This document shows, piece by piece, positions 40,705 to 44,264 of a stretch of 44,264 nucleotides of DNA (the first letter of the stretch is position 1; each line of letters begins with the position of its first letter). Origin of the DNA: Bryobacter sp. (GTDB lineage: Bacteria; Acidobacteriota; Terriglobia; Bryobacterales; Bryobacteraceae); NCBI GenBank assembly GCA_022843625.1, contig JALHNH010000055.1, positions 1 to 44,264 of the forward strand, read 5' to 3'. The translations under genes were made by a program, and so were the position numbers. Below the pieces are notes generated by a model, which saw only the letters and a program-made list of their open reading frames with translations, searched no databases and was not told the origin of the DNA.

Positions 40705-42459
40705 TTATCCTTGCGACTGTTTGGATTCGAGCTCGGCCCAGCGGGCGTAGAGGGTGTCTACTTCCTGCTCGATGACGCTTAGCTCGGCGAAGACCTGCTG
40801 GACGCGGACGTGGTTGCTGACTACATCGGGGCGCTCGGATTCTTCCTGCTTGGCGACGAGACGGGCCTCGGCGTCGGCGAGGGTGGCTTCCATGGAATCG
40901 TATTCGCGCTGCTCGGTGTAGCTGAGCTTTTTGCGGGCTGTGTTGGATTGGGTGTTGCTGGTATTTTTCGCCTTGGCTGCGGGAGCTTTTTTGCTGAGCA
41001 GGTCTTGCTCGTATTGCTCGTAGTCGGCGAAGAGGGTGGCGCCGCCCTTGCCGTCGAGACCGAGGACGTGGGTTGAGATGCGGTCCATGAGGTAACGGTC
41101 GTGAGTGACGAGTACGAGTGCGCCGGGGAATTCTTCTAGTGACTCTTCGAGGACGCCGAGGGTGGGGATGTCGAGGTCGTTGGTAGGTTCGTCGAGGAAG
41201 AGGACGTCGGCGGGCTGGAGCATTAGGTTCGCTAGCAGAACGCGGGCGCGCTCGCCACCCGAGAGACGATGGACGGGTTGCTGGAGCTGGGCGACTTCAA
41301 AGAGAAATTTCTTGGCCCAGGCGTTGACGTGGATGACGCTGCCCTGGAAGATGACCGAGTCGCCGTTGGGGGCTAGGGCTTCTTTGAGAGTGGCTTTGGG
41401 GTTGAGCTGTTCGCGCTGCTGGTCGAAGTAGACCATCTTGAGGTTGTCGGCCCATTTGATCTCGCCAGAATCTTGCTCAAGTTGCTTCATGAGCATTTTG
41501 AGCAGAGTGGATTTGCCGCTGCCGTTGGCGCCGGCGATGCCGAGTTTGATGCCGGGGACGAGGACGAGGTCGAGGTCTTTGAAGAGGAGCTTGTCGCCCA
41601 TGGACTTCGAGATTTGTTTGGCGTCGATGAGGCGTTTGGTTTGCCGGAAGGAGGAAGTGAAGTCGATGGAGGTGCTGGAGACGCGGGCGCGCTCGTCCAT
41701 GTCTTTGAGTTCGTCGATGAGGGCGTGGGCTGAATTGATGCGTGCGGCGGCTTTGCGGGTGCGGGCTTTGGCTTTGCGGCCGAGCCAGGCGAGTTCTTTT
41801 TTGACTACGGCTTCGAGGCCTTCTTTGCGGCGGCGTTCGGCTTCGAAGTATTGCTCGCGGCGCTCGAGGAATTTGGTGTAGTTGCCTTCGACGCGGAAGA
41901 CGCCGTCGGGGTAGACGGAGTTGAGTTCTGCGACGTGGGTGGCGGTGTTTTCGAGGAACTGACGGTCGTGGGAGATGAGGACGCAGGAGAAGGGGGCTTG
42001 CTGGAGGGAGCGTTCGAGCCAGAGGATGCCTTCGAGGTCGAGGTGGTTGGTAGGTTCGTCGAGGAAGAGCAGGTCCGGGGACTGGCTGGCTGCGTGGGCG
42101 ATGGCGAGGCGTTTCTTCCAGCCGCCGGAGAGGCTGTTGCACTCCTGGTTTGCGTCTGAGAAGCCGGCGAGGCCGAACCAGGGGTTGTCGGTGGAGAGGA
42201 AGTCTTTGACGATGCTGCCTTTGGGGAAGACGGGGTCCTGGGGGACGTTGGCGATCTTAAGGCCTTTTTTAGGGGCTACGATGCCGGCATCGGAATCGTC
42301 GAGACCGGAGAGGATTTTGAGGAGTGTGGATTTACCTGCGCCGTTGGGGCCGATGAGGCCAAGGCGCTGGTTGTCTTCTATGGTGAGTGAGACGTTTTGG
42401 AAAAGAATTGTGGCGCCAAATTGCTTGGAGAGCGATTGGACCGAGAGAAGAAGACCCAT
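40705..42459 (-). CDS. uup: ABC-F ATPase, Uup-like
   Basis: This is a 584-residue soluble protein with two ABC domains. The first has Walker A GPNGAGKST, signature LSGGWKKRLAIA and Walker B LLFLDEPTNHLD. The second has Walker A GANGSGKST, signature LSGGERARVLLA and Walker B VLFLDEPTNDLD. An Arg/Lys-rich linker sits between them. A C-terminal coiled coil (about residues 505-584) of the Uup type begins near KKLSYTEQREYDSME. No transmembrane part is present. ABC-F proteins act on ribosomes; Uup is linked to ribosome quality and DNA stability. I chose the ATG at 42459 because it begins the first ABC domain; the longer frame to 42603 adds an unlikely Pro/Ser-rich tail. Confidence 0.92.
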   Translation of the reverse strand: MGLLLSVQSLSKQFGATILFQNVSLTIEDNQRLGLIGPNGAGKSTLLKILSGLDDSDAGIVAPKKGLKIANVPQDPVFPKGSIVKDFLSTDNPWFGLAGFSDANQECNSLSGGWKKRLAIAHAASQSPDLLFLDEPTNHLDLEGILWLERSLQQAPFSCVLISHDRQFLENTATHVAELNSVYPDGVFRVEGNYTKFLERREQYFEAERRRKEGLEAVVKKELAWLGRKAKARTRKAAARINSAHALIDELKDMDERARVSSTSIDFTSSFRQTKRLIDAKQISKSMGDKLLFKDLDLVLVPGIKLGIAGANGSGKSTLLKMLMKQLEQDSGEIKWADNLKMVYFDQQREQLNPKATLKEALAPNGDSVIFQGSVIHVNAWAKKFLFEVAQLQQPVHRLSGGERARVLLANLMLQPADVLFLDEPTNDLDIPTLGVLEESLEEFPGALVLVTHDRYLMDRISTHVLGLDGKGGATLFADYEQYEQDLLSKKAPAAKAKNTSNTQSNTARKKLSYTEQREYDSMEATLADAEARLVAKQEESERPDVVSNHVRVQQVFAELSVIEQEVDTLYARWAELESKQSQG

Positions 42460-42512
42460 TCTATATAGGGTAGCGGGTAATGGGGCCAAGGAAACTGTTA
42501 GGCTGAAACTTG

Positions 42513-43943
42513 ATGCGATACGTAAGTACACGGGGGGAAGACCTCGGGAGCGGGTTTCGGGAGATTTTGCTGGGTGGGCTGATGGGGGATGGTGGGCTGG
42601 CAATGCCGGTTCGATATCCGCAACTGAGTCTGGCTGATCTGCAGGCGATGCAGCAGATGAATTACCGCGAGCTTGCGTTTGCCGTACTGCGGCTCTTTGT
42701 CGATGACATGCCTGAGGGGGAATTGCAGAGGCTGATCGAGAAGACGTATACGGCGGAAGTGTATTCGAATGGGCGGGTGGCTGGGGAAGCTGAGGCGATT
42801 GCGCCGGTGAGGGAGCTTGAGGCTGGGGTGTGGCTGCTTGAGTTGTCGAACGGGCCGACGCTGGCGTTTAAAGACATGGCGATGCAGTTGCTGGGGAACA
42901 TGTTTGAATGGGCGCTGGAGCAGAATGGCGAGACGTTGAACATTCTGGGGGCGACCAGTGGGGATACGGGATCTTCGGCTGAGTATGCGATGCGTGGCAA
43001 GCGTGGGATCCGCGTGTTTATGCTTTCGCCGCACGGCAAGATGAGTGCGTTTCAGACGGCGCAGATGTTTTCGCTGCTGGATGAGAATATCCATAATCTG
43101 GCGGTGCGGGGGGTGTTTGACGATTGCCAGGACATTGTGAAGGCTGTGTCGAACGATCTTGAGTTTAAGAGCCGTTACCGGATTGGGACGGTGAACTCGA
43201 TCAACTGGGCGCGAGTGGTGGCGCAGGTGGTTTATTACTTCAAGGGGTACTTTGCGGTGGCGCAGGAGGTGGGTGCGACGGTGAGCTTTGCGGTGCCTTC
43301 GGGGAATTTTGGGAATATCTGCGCGGGGCATATTGCAAAGATGATGGGCTTGCCGATCCATCGGTTGATTCTCGCGACGAATGAGAATGATGTGCTGGAT
43401 GAGTTCTTCCGGACCGGGGTTTATCGGCCTCGCGTGACGGCAGAGACAAGGCAGACGTCGAGCCCTTCGATGGATATTTCCAAGGCGTCGAATTTTGAGC
43501 GTTTTGTTTATGACCTGCTGGGGCGGGATGCTGGACTCGTGCGGGAGCTATGGAAGCAGGTGGATACGCAGGGATTCTTTGATCTGCGGGGGACGGCGGA
43601 GTGGGAGGGTATTGGACAGTTTGGTTTTGTGAGTGGGGTGAGTACGCATTGCAATCGTCTGGATACGATACGGCTTGTTTGGGAGCGCTATGGGTTGGTG
43701 GTGGATCCGCATACGGCCGATGGGTTGAAGGTGGGGATGGAGTTTCGGGAAGAGGGGGTGCCGCTGGTTTGTCTTGAGACGGCGCTGCCGGCCAAGTTTG
43801 AGGAGACGATACAGGAGGCGCTGGGGCGTGCGCCGGAGAGGCCTTTGCAGTACGCGGGGATTGAAGATGCGCCGAAGCGGAGCGTGGTGGTGGATGCAGA
43901 TGTTGAGGTTGTGAAGGACTACATTCGCTTAAATGCTGAGTGA
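42513..43943 (+). CDS. thrC: Threonine synthase
   Basis: This is a 476-residue PLP enzyme of the longer bacterial/fungal threonine synthase type. The N-terminal block is MRYVSTRGED. The PLP-binding Lys120 lies in GPTLAFKDMAMQ, the phosphate-binding loop is GATSGDTGSSAEYA, and further signatures are AVPSGNFGNI and HCNRLDTIRL. It converts O-phosphohomoserine to threonine in the cytoplasm. The ATG at 42513 is preferred over the TTG just before it. It is divergent from the ABC-F gene, with 53 bp between starts. Confidence 0.96.
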   Translation: MRYVSTRGEDLGSGFREILLGGLMGDGGLAMPVRYPQLSLADLQAMQQMNYRELAFAVLRLFVDDMPEGELQRLIEKTYTAEVYSNGRVAGEAEAIAPVRELEAGVWLLELSNGPTLAFKDMAMQLLGNMFEWALEQNGETLNILGATSGDTGSSAEYAMRGKRGIRVFMLSPHGKMSAFQTAQMFSLLDENIHNLAVRGVFDDCQDIVKAVSNDLEFKSRYRIGTVNSINWARVVAQVVYYFKGYFAVAQEVGATVSFAVPSGNFGNICAGHIAKMMGLPIHRLILATNENDVLDEFFRTGVYRPRVTAETRQTSSPSMDISKASNFERFVYDLLGRDAGLVRELWKQVDTQGFFDLRGTAEWEGIGQFGFVSGVSTHCNRLDTIRLVWERYGLVVDPHTADGLKVGMEFREEGVPLVCLETALPAKFEETIQEALGRAPERPLQYAGIEDAPKRSVVVDADVEVVKDYIRLNAE

Positions 43944-43977
43944 GTCTTAGTGAGGCTGCGGCTCTGGTGCTGGTAAT

Positions 43978-44172
43978 TTAGCGGACGACTGGGGGGCTTA
44001 GCGTGATGATCCGAATGCCCGGGACGCGGAAGAGTGGTGAGGTGGGGCGCTCCGTAGTGATGAATTCATCGCACGAGGAAATCAATGCAGCGTTCAGGTG
44101 AAGCGAATCGAAAGCGGCCAGTCCAAAGTTGGATGCCAGACTCAAAGCCTGTTCGTAATGGTTTGACTCGAA
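43978..44172 (-). pseudogene. PIN-domain (VapC-like) gene, N-terminal part displaced by an insertion
   Basis: The C-terminal 65 residues read as the end of a PIN domain: QALSLASNFGLAAFDSLHLN (the FDSLH Asp corresponds to the third acidic active-site residue), then AALISSCDEFITTERPTSP and a final strand GIRIITL. Going upstream, the reading frame continues into sequence that looks like the end of an IS256-type element (from about 44173). The first 22 residues of the apparent ORF therefore come from the element, not from the PIN gene. The residues DxN/E near the PIN start are missing, so this is an inactive remnant. Confidence 0.72.
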
Positions 44173-44264
44173 GGAGGGTGTAAAAAGGTTTGTGTAAACG
44201 TAGTTCTCCGACAATGAAAGAGGAGAAGCGATGGACATTAAACCCGAGGTCCTGGACGAGCTGT
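44173..44264 (+). mobile_element. Left end of an IS256-family insertion sequence (partial)
   Basis: The sequence from about 44173 starts GGAGGGTGTAAAAAGG, then TTTGTGTAAAC. This is the kind of end with repeated TGTAAA blocks seen in IS256-group elements. It is followed within 58 bp by a Shine-Dalgarno and a transposase-like start. The junction lies inside a PIN-domain gene. The right end and target duplication are outside the window. Confidence 0.6.
44231..44264 (+). CDS. IS256-family (mutator-type) transposase, 5' end only
   Basis: Only 11 codons are visible (MDIKPEVLDEL). They match how IS256-family transposases usually begin (MxIKPEVLDELL..., then a PEDLxG motif). AGGAG is five bases before the ATG. 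The rest of the gene, including the DDE residues, lies outside the window. Identification rests on this short start plus the IS-end-like sequence just upstream. Confidence 0.55.
   Translation, partial: MDIKPEVLDEL

Noticed and set aside
1..44264. CRISPR arrays, prophage structural genes, integrase and att sites
   Set aside because: I looked for regularly spaced direct repeats, phage head/tail motifs and tyrosine or serine recombinase motifs and saw none. The tRNA-Arg 3' end is not duplicated in the window as far as I could tell by eye.

Overview
The window looks like chromosomal DNA of an Acidobacteriota member of the Bryobacterales/Solibacter type. This is an inference from gene content. 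The evidence is two DUF1549/DUF1553 + DUF1501 gene pairs, a VWA protein of the acidobacterial VWFA-related type, an Oar-like TonB-dependent receptor with an N-terminal carboxypeptidase-regulatory domain, many short Tat or Sec leaders on predicted oxidoreductases and hydrolases, a serine/threonine kinase fused to a SUMF1-type domain, and high-GC coding with some TTG/GTG starts.

Layout. 1-2.7 kb (minus): 3'-truncated PhoD-like phosphatase and a CpxA/CpxR-like two-component system. 2.9-6.1 kb (plus): first DUF1549/1553 + DUF1501 pair. 6.1-11.5 kb: a secreted DUF296 protein and an amidohydrolase (minus), divergent from a beta-propeller protein, sulfatase and Gfo/Idh/MocA oxidoreductase (plus). 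11.5-15.2 kb: kinase-SUMF1 fusion, converging on a minus-strand run of a DUF4174 protein, a VWA protein and a peptidoglycan-binding/caspase-like fusion. 15.3-23.8 kb (minus): an operon-like run of TonB receptor, five-blade glycosidase-like protein, PSCyt1/DUF1549/DUF1553 protein and DUF1501 protein, which reads as an outer-membrane uptake and degradation locus. 23.9-26.5 kb (minus): tRNA-Arg(TCG), pnp and rpsO. 26.6-30.6 kb (plus): small cupin-like protein, methyltransferase, PNPOx-family protein, sodium/solute symporter and YncE-like propeller.

30.7-35.9 kb is an accessory island with few housekeeping genes. It holds two diverged copies of a two-gene module: a ribbon-helix-helix (RHH) protein followed by an approximately 81-residue protein containing the motif GDW[FY]KDFGSF. 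Both copies carry the same kind of palindrome (CACCA-N3-TGGTG) just upstream. The second gene of copy 1 has lost one base and is frameshifted; copy 2 is intact. The island also holds an XRE regulator/membrane-protein pair under a near-consensus promoter overlaid by a perfect palindrome, a MazEF-like locus whose toxin gene is broken while its antitoxin is intact, a fragment of a secreted beta-sandwich protein and a conserved acidobacterial-type hypothetical. The duplicated RHH/KDFGSF module is the best candidate here for an undescribed (possibly toxin-antitoxin-like) system.

35.9-43.9 kb returns to ordinary genes: DPP-IV-like peptidase, SDR dehydrogenase, two small membrane proteins (the first behind a hairpin whose loop holds the Shine-Dalgarno sequence), Gfo/Idh/MocA oxidoreductase, Uup-type ABC-F ATPase and threonine synthase. 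At the right edge a PIN-domain gene is interrupted by what looks like the left end of an IS256-family element, whose transposase starts at 44231 and leaves the window.
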